Positions 1 through 4,905 of a DNA stretch of 5,798 nt are shown one piece after another. This DNA comes from an uncultured Bacteroidales bacterium (GTDB lineage Bacteria > Bacteroidota > Bacteroidia > Bacteroidales > UBA932). A program made the position numbers and the translations under genes. Location of the stretch: positions 1 to 5,798 of the forward strand of contig CAKVDS010000068.1 in NCBI GenBank assembly GCA_934726455.1, in the 5' to 3' direction. The stretch's first letter is position 1. Each line of letters starts with the position of its first letter. Under the pieces are notes generated by a model, which was not told the DNA's origin, ran no database searches, and worked only from the letters and a program-made list of their open reading frames with translations.

Positions 1-74
1 TCCTGAAGTATTTCTTCATCAACGTCAAGACGGGCGAGAAGTCCGGCGAGATGCTCGGGGAGATTTCGCTTTAG
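1..74 (+). CDS. C-terminal end of an unidentified protein (partial, 5' end outside window)
   Basis: The frame with codons from base 3 is open to a TAG at 72-74 and gives 23 residues, beginning LKYFFINVKT and ending EMLGEISL. Nearly all third positions are G or C, which argues for real coding, although another plus frame and one minus frame are also open over this short stretch. A probable terminator hairpin begins 24 nt after the stop, which fits the end of a transcription unit. I do not recognise the protein. Given the endolysin just downstream, a phage structural or tail-associated gene is a reasonable guess, but nothing in these 23 residues shows it. Confidence 0.6.
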   Translation, partial: LKYFFINVKTGEKSGEMLGEISL

Positions 75-97
75 CCTTTGAAGTAATATCGTTCATC

Positions 98-156
98 GCC
101 CCGTCACTTGGATTGTCGTCAGGAATGGCGGACTCCGGTGGCGGGGCTTTGTTTTG
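98..156 (+). terminator. Probable intrinsic terminator after the left-edge gene
   Basis: Bases 98-107 (GCCCCGTCAC) pair with 138-147 (GTGGCGGGGC) over 10 bp including one G-U pair. A few more pairs are possible inside the roughly 30-nt loop, and a T-rich run (CTTTGTTTTG) follows. It lies between the stop at 74 and the endolysin start. The large loop makes it less certain than the hairpins at 941 and 3078. Confidence 0.45.
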
Positions 157-200
157 CTCTTATGATTAAGAAATCAAGCAAACAGAAAACACTCAATATT

Positions 201-632
201 ATGAAGGCAAGCGAAAAAGCATATTCATTGATACGGCAGTTCGAAGGACTGAGACTGACGGCTTACAGGTGTCCTGCCGGAGTCTGGACTGTCGGCTATG
301 GACATACTTCTAGAGTGGTGCCGGGTATGGTCATCACGAAAGAACAGGCGGAAGATTACCTGAAGCGGGACATTGCGACGGTAGAGAATATCGTCAATGC
401 TGAATGTCTGAACCTGCGACAATGCCAGTTCGATGCCCTCGTATCGTTCGTGTTCAATGTCGGAGGCGGAAACTTCCGCAAATCCACTTTGTTGAAGAAA
501 ATCAAGGCGAATCCGGACGATAACTCCATTATGGACGAATTTCTGCGGTGGATATATGCGAATGGCGTTGTCCTGCCGGGACTACAGAAGCGCAGACTTG
601 CAGAGATGAGACTATACTTTTCGGAGGGCTGA
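201..632 (+). CDS. Phage-type lysozyme/endolysin, glycoside hydrolase family 24
   Basis: Predicted muramidase of 143 aa that cleaves the MurNAc-GlcNAc bond of peptidoglycan for phage lysis. The family signature is near the N-terminus: FEG, then AYRCPAGVWT, then VGYGHT. Counting from ATG 201, Glu15, Cys24 and Thr30 reproduce the E-8aa-(D/C)-5aa-T triad; Cys in place of Asp is the arrangement known from phage P1 Lyz. The C-terminal half carries the expected helices (QFDALVSFVFNVGGG, then LPGLQKRRLAE). ATG 201 is chosen because MKASEKAYSLIRQFEG matches the usual GH24 start; ATG 162 would add 13 basic residues and is the alternative. Translation from 108 would begin inside the hairpin at 98-147 and is unlikely. 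No signal peptide or SAR-like N-terminal membrane helix is visible, so export probably depends on a holin. The stop is 3 nt before the next start, implying coupling. Confidence 0.9.
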   Translation: MKASEKAYSLIRQFEGLRLTAYRCPAGVWTVGYGHTSRVVPGMVITKEQAEDYLKRDIATVENIVNAECLNLRQCQFDALVSFVFNVGGGNFRKSTLLKKIKANPDDNSIMDEFLRWIYANGVVLPGLQKRRLAEMRLYFSEG

Positions 633-635
633 CGT

Positions 636-938
636 ATGGAGACATTGACATTTATCGGGACTTACATCATTCCATTGTTCACGGCAGCTGTCGGCTGGAT
701 TGTAGGTTCACGCAAGCGCAGGAACGACTTTCTGAAAGACCTTCAAGCGTCCATTGACCTGTTGTCATCGGAGAACCGGAAATTGCTTGCGGACATCACG
801 GCAGTGAACTCGGAGATTGTGGCCGTCAGAAAGGAAAACGAGGAGTTGAAGGCTTCTGTAGATAGGCTATGCACGGAGAACTCTCAGCTGAAGGACGAGA
901 TAAGACAACTTCGGGAACATATTAATCAACAGAAATGA
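636..938 (+). CDS. Small membrane protein, one TM segment plus coiled coil; lysis accessory or holin candidate
   Basis: A 100-aa protein starting 3 nt after the endolysin stop. Residues about 5-25 form one hydrophobic segment (FIGTYIIPLFTAAVGWIVG), followed at once by the basic patch SRKRR. Residues about 33-98 are a charged heptad-like coiled coil (for example ENRKLLADI, KENEELKASVDRL, ENSQLKDEIRQL). The positive-inside rule places the coiled coil in the cytoplasm with the N-terminus out. By shape it resembles an i-spanin (Rz), but Rz has its coiled coil in the periplasm, which this charge pattern does not favour. The endolysin has no export signal, so a holin or holin regulator is an attractive but unproved role. 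It is probably co-transcribed with the endolysin. Its last 17 nt overlap the convergent gene at 922-1131. Confidence 0.75.
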   Translation: METLTFIGTYIIPLFTAAVGWIVGSRKRRNDFLKDLQASIDLLSSENRKLLADITAVNSEIVAVRKENEELKASVDRLCTENSQLKDEIRQLREHINQQK

Positions 939-1131
939 ATAAAGGCAGGTCATCGTTGTAGCTGATGCCTGCCTTTTTCAGACGCTTGCGGTCATAGACC
1001 TTTTTCGACTTGTGGGTGATTGACCTCATCAGGATCTGTTTCCCGTACCTCTCGATTTCCTCTGCTCTCGAAGCCCTGCGATTGGACAGTAGAAAGTCCT
1101 TTTCTGTGATACGCAGTTTCTTGTTCTTCAT
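922..1131 (-). CDS. Conserved-looking 69-aa basic protein of unknown function
   Basis: The start is ATG at 1131, chosen over a TTG at 1149 because a Bacteroidetes -7 element (TAACTTTG) lies just upstream of 1131. The protein is basic, with segments LRITEKDFLLSNRRASR, EEIERYGKQ and HKSKKVYDRKRLKKAG, and an acidic then hydrophobic end (DDLPLFISVD). From memory, small proteins with this ITE-DF...NR-ASR-EEI...HKSKK-YDRKR pattern recur in Bacteroides genomic islands, but I know of no assigned function. It has no signal peptide, membrane segment or recognisable DNA-binding fold. It lies opposite to the lysis genes, convergent with 636-938 (17-nt overlap) and divergent from the spanin candidate at 1186. 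A regulatory role is possible from position only. Confidence 0.7.
   Translation of the reverse strand: MKNKKLRITEKDFLLSNRRASRAEEIERYGKQILMRSITHKSKKVYDRKRLKKAGISYNDDLPLFISVD
941..978 (+). terminator. Intrinsic terminator of the endolysin operon, inside the convergent gene
   Basis: AAAGGCAGG (941-949) pairs with CCTGCCTTT (968-976), and CATC (951-954) pairs with GATG (964-967) across a one-base bulge; the loop is 9 nt. The descending arm runs into five Ts (974-978). It starts 2 nt after the stop at 938. The same bases encode the C-terminal part of the minus-strand gene 922-1131, so one sequence serves as terminator and as codons. Confidence 0.7.
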
Positions 1132-1152
1132 AATTGAATCTATTTTCAATCA

Positions 1153-1160
1153 CAAAGTTA
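1153..1160 (-). promoter_or_regulatory. Candidate -7 promoter element for the 922-1131 gene
   Basis: On the minus strand 1160-1153 reads TAACTTTG, an exact TAnnTTTG match, 22 nt before ATG 1131. No clear TTTG -33 box is found at the right distance, so this is a half-supported promoter. It lies in the 54-bp AT-rich divergent gap shared with the gene at 1186, for which I see no good plus-strand promoter. Confidence 0.4.
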
Positions 1161-1185
1161 ATACAAATAATTAAACATCAGCATA

Positions 1186-1725
1186 ATGAAATCCAAAATC
1201 ATACTTTTGTCCGCATTGGTCGTGGCTTCCTGCTGCCCGAAACTATATCCTCACAAGACGGGAAACACCGAACGCGCCATCACCGTTACCGAGATCGTCA
1301 GAGATACTATCATTCAGGTTCAGCCGGACTCTTCCATCGTTCAAGCCTTGATTATGTGTGATTCCACTGGTCGAGCGCGATTGGAGGAGATTCGCATGCT
1401 TAAGGAATCTGCAAGGATTCAGCAGCACATATCTCTTATGGAACTTGACTATGAGGCTTCAGCCGTTTCAGACTCAAATTCGTCTGGACGACATGAAGTC
1501 CCTGCAACTGCTTTGACCATTACCTCAAAGGTAGATTCGCTTGGCATCTATCTTCAATATAAGGAGCGATACAAAGAGGAACGGCAAGCCCAGACCATCG
1601 AGACTGTCATTGAGAAAGAAGTCAATGTCCTCAAATGGTGGCAGAAATCCCTTATGGTCCTCGGTCTGATTTTCAGTATAGCGATTGTCGGAAAAGTTCT
1701 TCTGAAATTGATGGAAACAGTATAG
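1186..1725 (+). CDS. Lipoprotein with C-terminal TM anchor; candidate unimolecular spanin (u-spanin)
   Basis: A 179-aa protein. Residues 1-16 form a lipoprotein signal peptide (basic start, hydrophobic core, lipobox V-A-S-C16); the next residues are Cys and Pro, with no Asp at +2. Residues 17-150 are hydrophilic and charged, as for a periplasmic region. WWQK (151-154) leads into one hydrophobic segment at about 155-169 (LMVLGLIFSIAIVG), then a short tail with lysines. A lipid anchor at one end and a membrane helix at the other is the arrangement defining u-spanins such as phage T1 gp11, which link outer and inner membranes and fuse them in the last step of lysis. The endolysin 550 bp upstream supports a lysis role. 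It could instead be another phage or island envelope protein, since no sequence family is recognised. Confidence 0.75.
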   Translation: MKSKIILLSALVVASCCPKLYPHKTGNTERAITVTEIVRDTIIQVQPDSSIVQALIMCDSTGRARLEEIRMLKESARIQQHISLMELDYEASAVSDSNSSGRHEVPATALTITSKVDSLGIYLQYKERYKEERQAQTIETVIEKEVNVLKWWQKSLMVLGLIFSIAIVGKVLLKLMETV

Positions 1726-1748
1726 TGAAATCTGCTGTAAACTGATAA

Positions 1749-1801
1749 GGTTTTACAAACACGAACTTACAAAAAGTGTTTGTAAATCTGTTTGTAAAAC
1801 C
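1749..1801. repeat. Nested inverted and direct repeats between the spanin candidate and ssrA
   Basis: GGTTTTACAAAC (1749-1760) and GTTTGTAAAACC (1790-1801) form a perfect 12-bp inverted repeat. A second, overlapping pair is TTTACAAACAC (1752-1762) with GTGTTTGTAAA (1776-1786), 11 bp. GTTTGTAAA thus occurs twice directly (1778-1786, 1790-1798) and once inverted (1752-1760). The two hairpins are mutually exclusive. Neither is followed by a T-run, so a simple terminator is less likely than a protein-binding site set, for example integrase or excisionase arm sites next to attachment DNA. Confidence 0.6.
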
Positions 1802-1830
1802 TCTAAATCGCTGATATTTAATCAATATTG

Positions 1831-2225
1831 TGGAGATGGGCGGAGTCGAACCGCCGTCCAAACATCGTCCCGATGGGCTTTCTACACGCTTATTCCTCCT
1901 TTGGTTTTCAACCGCGACCTGCCGGAAGACGGGCCAGCCGCGGCTTATCCTCTGGGAACTTAAGGGGACTTAGAGGCGTCCATCCCCCGCATCCGGTTTT
2001 GATGATACCCCTTTATCCAGACTGAACCGGCCTAAAGCTGGAGGGATATACGTCAGAGCCGCAGCCTTGGCGGCGCTGATTGATGCTCAGTCTCTTGGAG
2101 ACTAGCAAGCGTATGAGTAGTTGTAGTTGCCAGTTATGGCTTGAAGACTGGGATTAACGGGCCAGCCCCCTACGCCCGACGTGCTTACCGACCAAAATCA
2201 ATGCTGTCAAAACCAGAACATCCCC
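1831..2225 (-). ncRNA. ssrA: tmRNA (transfer-messenger RNA)
   Basis: This RNA rescues ribosomes stalled on broken mRNAs and tags the nascent peptide for proteolysis, acting with SmpB. The 5' end is GGGGATG (2225-2219), followed by TTCTGGTTTTGACAGC. It pairs with CATCTCC at 1838-1832 to close the 7-bp acceptor stem; the discriminator A is at 1831 and CCA is not encoded. The T-arm is perfect: GGCGG, loop TTCGACT, CCGCC (1855-1839). The tag reading frame follows ATAACT, in the position of the resume signal, and reads GNYNYSYAC then TAG (2131-2102). The stop lies at a hairpin AGTCTC/GAGACT, as expected for helix 5. The length is 395 nt, normal for one-piece tmRNA. A leader of roughly 35 nt between promoter and 5' end would be removed by RNase P. 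Confidence 0.97.
2102..2131 (-). other. tmRNA tag-peptide reading frame, GNYNYSYAC-stop
   Basis: Codons from GGC (2131-2129) to TGC (2107-2105), then TAG (2104-2102). Including the alanine charged on the tmRNA, the tag is AGNYNYSYAC, 10 residues. This is the same length as the Bacteroidales tag I recall (AGETNYALAA), and Gly, the central NY and the penultimate Ala fall in the same places. Other frames give no stop at the expected place. The last three residues, YAC, are unusual: known tags mostly end LAA or a close variant. Confidence 0.8.
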
Positions 2226-2265
2226 ATTCAGTCGCTTGCCTGAGCCCTCACGAGCGCAGACACCG

Positions 2266-2296
2266 CAAATTTATGCAAAAATATGGAACAGCGCAA
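2266..2296 (-). promoter_or_regulatory. ssrA promoter (Bacteroidetes -33/-7)
   Basis: On the minus strand TTG (2296-2294) is followed after 20 nt by TAAATTTG (2273-2266), matching the Bacteroidetes consensus. Transcription would start near 2260, about 35 nt before the mature tmRNA 5' end. The promoter lies just downstream of the lipoprotein stop at 2313, so ssrA has its own transcript. Confidence 0.7.
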
Positions 2297-2312
2297 CAGC
2301 AGGCACGGATTT

Positions 2313-2834
2313 TCAATCCTCATCGAGCCTGAAATCCTGAACGGGCCCCTGATAGTCAAACTCGTAGCTGCGGCCCCCTGCCTCGACTACGGCATGCAGT
2401 ACATACCCGCCTCCTTCCGCAAGCCTCACTTCCAATTCCCCGAAACTGAGCGGCAGCACCCTCGTTTCCCCCGTATCCGGAAGCCTTTCCGCCACAAAAG
2501 AAGCCTTGTCCCCTGTAGATGAACATATAATGGAACGGCTATCCCCAACATCATCAGAATCATACTCCCCCACCGGCAGCAGACCGGACGACTGCGGAGC
2601 ATGGAGCTTCAAAGAAAGCGCCGCCCCGGGAGAGGTGAAACTGAAATCATCGTCGGTCCTCCCCTGGACAAGTACAAGCCCAAGGCCGCAGACGCCCTCC
2701 CGTGAAACGGGATAATCATACACTGCCGCCCACGTTGGTTCGTACAATATGGAGTCAGCAGCCCGGTCCATTTTGCTGCAAGCAACGAGAGCCAGAACTA
2801 CAGACAACATCAGTGCCGTTCGAATATTCTTCAT
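2313..2834 (-). CDS. Lipoprotein of unknown function
   Basis: A 173-aa protein starting at ATG 2834. It has a clear SPII signal peptide: basic MKNIR, hydrophobic core, and lipobox L-V-A-C19, followed by S-K-M-D. The mature part is about 155 aa, rich in alternating hydrophobic/polar stretches that look like beta strands (VCGLGLVLVQ, ALSLKLHA, ELEVRLAEGGGYVLHAVVEA, RSYEFDYQGPV). The VGEYDSDD and final YEFDYQG segments recall small beta-sandwich lipoproteins common in Bacteroidales, but I cannot assign a family. It is probably anchored in the outer membrane or periplasm. It stands alone, with ssrA downstream having its own promoter and tRNA-Val divergent upstream. An interrupted dyad (ATGCAA at 2846-2851, TTGCAT at 2867-2872) lies in its upstream region. 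Confidence 0.85.
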   Translation of the reverse strand: MKNIRTALMLSVVLALVACSKMDRAADSILYEPTWAAVYDYPVSREGVCGLGLVLVQGRTDDDFSFTSPGAALSLKLHAPQSSGLLPVGEYDSDDVGDSRSIICSSTGDKASFVAERLPDTGETRVLPLSFGELEVRLAEGGGYVLHAVVEAGGRSYEFDYQGPVQDFRLDED

Positions 2835-2926
2835 ACTGTCTTAAGATGCAAGTCCATGGCAGATTATTGCATTTGGACGGGGGAAATCTACAATTTTCAA
2901 CTTTTTTGAAAATTTTTCAAGAAAAG

Positions 2927-2957
2927 TTTGCGGATTCCGATTTTTGTCGTACCTTTG
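2927..2957 (+). promoter_or_regulatory. tRNA-Val promoter (Bacteroidetes -33/-7)
   Basis: TTTG (2927-2930), 19 nt, then TACCTTTG (2950-2957): an exact match to TTTG-N19-TAnnTTTG. Upstream is a very AT-rich tract with the dyad TTGAAAA-T-TTTTCAA (2906-2920), resembling an UP-type element of stable-RNA promoters. Transcription would start about 35-40 nt before the mature tRNA. Confidence 0.75.
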
Positions 2958-3001
2958 CATTGTCCAAACGAAACGGGACAACAAAACATCAGAAATCGCT
3001 C

Positions 3002-3076
3002 GGGAGCTTAGCTCAGTTGGTTCAGAGCGTCTGCCTTACAAGCAGAGGGTCGGGGGTTCGACTCCCTCAGCTCCCA
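3002..3076 (+). tRNA. tRNA-Val, anticodon TAC
   Basis: A full cloverleaf of 75 nt. The acceptor GGGAGCT (3002-3008) pairs with AGCTCCC (3069-3075), with discriminator A at 3076. The D-arm contains AGCTCAGTTGGTTCAGAGC. The anticodon stem TCTGC/GCAGA encloses loop CTTACAA with anticodon TAC, reading GUA and other GUN valine codons. The T-arm has GGTTCGACTCC. CCA is not encoded, as in ssrA. It is a single-gene unit with its own promoter and terminator. Confidence 0.97.
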
Positions 3077-3077
3077 C

Positions 3078-3110
3078 AAAGAGGATGATTTTCAATCATC
3101 CTCTTTTTTT
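3078..3110 (+). terminator. Intrinsic terminator of tRNA-Val
   Basis: AAAGAGGATGATT (3078-3090) pairs perfectly with AATCATCCTCTTT (3094-3106) around a TTC loop. The descending arm merges into a run of seven Ts. It starts 2 nt after the tRNA 3' end. Confidence 0.9.
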
Positions 3111-3300
3111 GTTGTTTAGCCCCCTCAATATAGGGATATAATTGCTAAAAACGGTCGGTAATTCCTCTATAAGTCATTTGTTATAAGGTAATTGCTTAAA
3201 TACGCACCGATGAGGGTCGCGGGTGTGGGGACCTCCGTCCCCCGCATCTACTGCCTCCTTCGGCTACCTCCGGCAGAAAATATGGAAATCCAGAGACTTG
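3111..3300. other. 190-bp intergenic region with imperfect repeats and a GC-rich hairpin
   Basis: No gene is seen. It holds an imperfect inverted repeat at 3160-3193 (AATT-CCT-c-TATAA, 8-nt loop, TTATA-AGG-t-AATT). It also has two near-identical direct repeats 50 bp apart, TAATTGCTAAAAACG (3139-3153) and TAATTGCTTAAATACG (3189-3204). A GC-rich hairpin GGGGAC-CTCC-GTCCCC (3227-3242) is flanked by GCG/CGC. The hairpin may end the minus-strand operon, but no T-run follows it on that strand. A CTGCC/GGCAG pair (3251-3255, 3271-3275) lies next to the operon stop. Confidence 0.5.
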
Positions 3301-4902
3301 CTAATACTCCAGCTTCAGATCGTCAATCCAGAGCACGGAGTCGGGGCTGCCGGTGAAATAATCACCGAGCATGCTCGCCGCACATGAGACAATGATATGC
3401 GTAGGTTTACGCGATGTGGAGACATATTCCAGAGGGATCTCGACCTTGGTCCACTCCCCGACACTCTCCCCCACTATATAGCGGCCATAGGCAATCACAC
3501 TCTCCCCTTTCGGGTCGAAGAATGTTGAACGGTCCGTGGTGTTGACCTCCACAGGAGAATCCTCGCTGCCGCCGTATTTACGGTAGTCCCAGTCGCCGAG
3601 GGCTATCCATACAGAAGCGCGGTCGTTGTCCCCCACATTGACAGTCTCCCCGTCAGGGACTCCGCCGAGAGTGTTCTTTTTGATCTTGCCGCAGTCATAT
3701 TTGAGCCAAAGCGTGAGTTTGCGCGGGCGCAGCGTAAACGGCCTGCCCATGCGGATCACACCGCCGGAGGTGCCGATAGTCTTGTAGTATTCGCCTGAGA
3801 AGACATTGCCGGCCGCAAACTTGATGATGACATAGCGTGAAGCCATCTTGAGCGAAGCCTCGCCTTCGACTTTGGTGGAGAGGTCAGGCATCGTGATGGC
3901 GTAACTCGCGCCGACCGTGGTCGAACCCTTGTTTCCGCTGCCCCACCATTTGGACTGCAACACAGGATCAGAAGATGAAGGATCGTAGAAAGAATAATAC
4001 TTCCCTGACTCAGCATTGCTGAATGTCTCAAACCCGGCATTAGGCAACTGAGACTCGGCCTCTGTCTCAAACTCCACGGATTCAGTCTTGTCAGCACCGC
4101 TGAACGCATAAACTTCGTACACGGTCAACGGCTCCAGACCATCAGCAGCTGCACTGAATGAACCGTTACCCCGTTCAATTTCACCGGCATCAATCCAGTC
4201 AGCATCCCCCTTACGGCGCAACTTGAAACCACAATCTCCGTCACTTGCCCCACTGGCATGAAGCCATGCCACGCGAGTCCACGCATCCACGCGGCCCATG
4301 CTCACAGCAAGTTCCACCTCCTCCACGGAGATAAGCCATTCCTCCTGCACATCCCTATAAGAGACGAGCACGGTGCAAGGCTCGGAAAAATCGTGAAGCG
4401 CTGAAGCCTCAGGAAAGTACGTGGAAATATCGGCAGGTCCGAGTTTCATCGAGGTCACTGTCAAGGACTTCAGGCCCTTGCCCCCGGGGTACTTCACCAG
4501 CACACGATGATTCGCCTCATCAATGACAGAGGCACCCATCTGTCCGGCAATCGTAAAATAACGTTCAACAGGCTGCTCAGCCCTTATCGTCCAGACCTGT
4601 TCTGAATAGACTGTGAGGGTCACGGTCAAAGGCATAGACAAATCCCTCACGCCCGTCAATTCTTCAGAAGCCCTGACACGGTCATCGTTAAAAGCGACTG
4701 ACGTTATATTGACTTTCCGGATATCCGCCGTCTCCTCAAGCACGACAACGACTTCCTTTGCATCAGAATCAATCTTCACAGACTTCGCGCCTTCAACAAG
4801 CATCTCGGCAATGCCCGCCTGCACGCGAGGATATGGAATATCATTGCGAATACAAGATACCAAACACACAAGGCCCGACAGTACAGAAAGAAAACGTCTC
4901 AT
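3301..4902 (-). CDS. Surface lipoprotein with C-terminal PCMD (putative carbohydrate metabolism) domain
   Basis: A 533-aa protein with an SPII signal peptide (lipobox L-V-S-C17). Residues about 27-110 and 111-197 look like two related beta domains, each closing with a W-x-I motif (VWTIRAEQ, EWLISVEE). Residues about 198-282 resemble a fibronectin type III-like module (YEVYAFSG...VEFETE). From about 288 (NAGFETF) to the end is a PCMD domain (PF13201, from memory). Its typical landmarks are WWGSGN, GNVFSGEY, GRPFTLRP, VIAYGRY, DYFTGSPDS and the terminal WIDDLKLEY. The family is known from Bacteroides BT_2081; a carbohydrate role is proposed for it, not proved. The modular beta architecture on a lipid anchor suggests a cell-surface protein. 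It starts 3 nt after the barrel-like gene, so it is in that operon and presumably works with it. Confidence 0.9.
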   Translation of the reverse strand: MRRFLSVLSGLVCLVSCIRNDIPYPRVQAGIAEMLVEGAKSVKIDSDAKEVVVVLEETADIRKVNITSVAFNDDRVRASEELTGVRDLSMPLTVTLTVYSEQVWTIRAEQPVERYFTIAGQMGASVIDEANHRVLVKYPGGKGLKSLTVTSMKLGPADISTYFPEASALHDFSEPCTVLVSYRDVQEEWLISVEEVELAVSMGRVDAWTRVAWLHASGASDGDCGFKLRRKGDADWIDAGEIERGNGSFSAAADGLEPLTVYEVYAFSGADKTESVEFETEAESQLPNAGFETFSNAESGKYYSFYDPSSSDPVLQSKWWGSGNKGSTTVGASYAITMPDLSTKVEGEASLKMASRYVIIKFAAGNVFSGEYYKTIGTSGGVIRMGRPFTLRPRKLTLWLKYDCGKIKKNTLGGVPDGETVNVGDNDRASVWIALGDWDYRKYGGSEDSPVEVNTTDRSTFFDPKGESVIAYGRYIVGESVGEWTKVEIPLEYVSTSRKPTHIIVSCAASMLGDYFTGSPDSVLWIDDLKLEY

Positions 4903-4905
4903 GAA

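Larger units (their letters stand above)
1..1830. mobile_element. End of a prophage or prophage-derived island abutting the ssrA 3' end
   Basis: A phage-type endolysin, a membrane/coiled-coil protein and a spanin-like lipoprotein lie together and stop about 105 bp short of the 3' end of the tmRNA gene. The 3' ends of ssrA and tRNA genes are frequent integration sites for tyrosine-integrase elements. Repeats at 1749-1801 sit where integrase or excisionase arm sites would be expected. No integrase is in the window, and the left boundary lies outside it, so the call rests on gene content and position. The likely att core is the tmRNA T-arm and acceptor sequence, about 1831-1860. Confidence 0.5.

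Noticed and set aside
108..200. Longer start for the endolysin
   Set aside because: Starts at 108 would fall in the hairpin at 98-147 and add non-family residues; the GH24 match begins at ATG 201.
1749..1801. Short CRISPR-like array from repeated GTTTGTAAA
   Set aside because: The motif is 9 nt with mixed orientation and 3-17 nt spacing; no repeat-spacer regularity and no cas genes.
1673..1861. Minus-strand open frame of 62 codons running from the tmRNA 3' end into the spanin candidate
   Set aside because: It starts inside the tmRNA T-arm, crosses the repeat cluster and ends in the antisense of the TM segment; no protein features.
1828..2332. Open frames on the plus strand across the tmRNA gene
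   Set aside because: They lie over a fully supported structural RNA on the other strand; the proline/arginine-rich translations look like antisense of tmRNA pseudoknots.
2846..2878. Pseudoknot from ATGCAA/TTGCAT interleaved with GTCCA/TGGAC
   Set aside because: Loop lengths of 0, 10 and 1 nt are not workable for an H-type pseudoknot; a simple dyad is the better reading.
2702..3141. Plus-strand open frames crossing the tRNA-Val gene
   Set aside because: They run through a certain tRNA, its promoter and its terminator, and antisense to the lipoprotein start.
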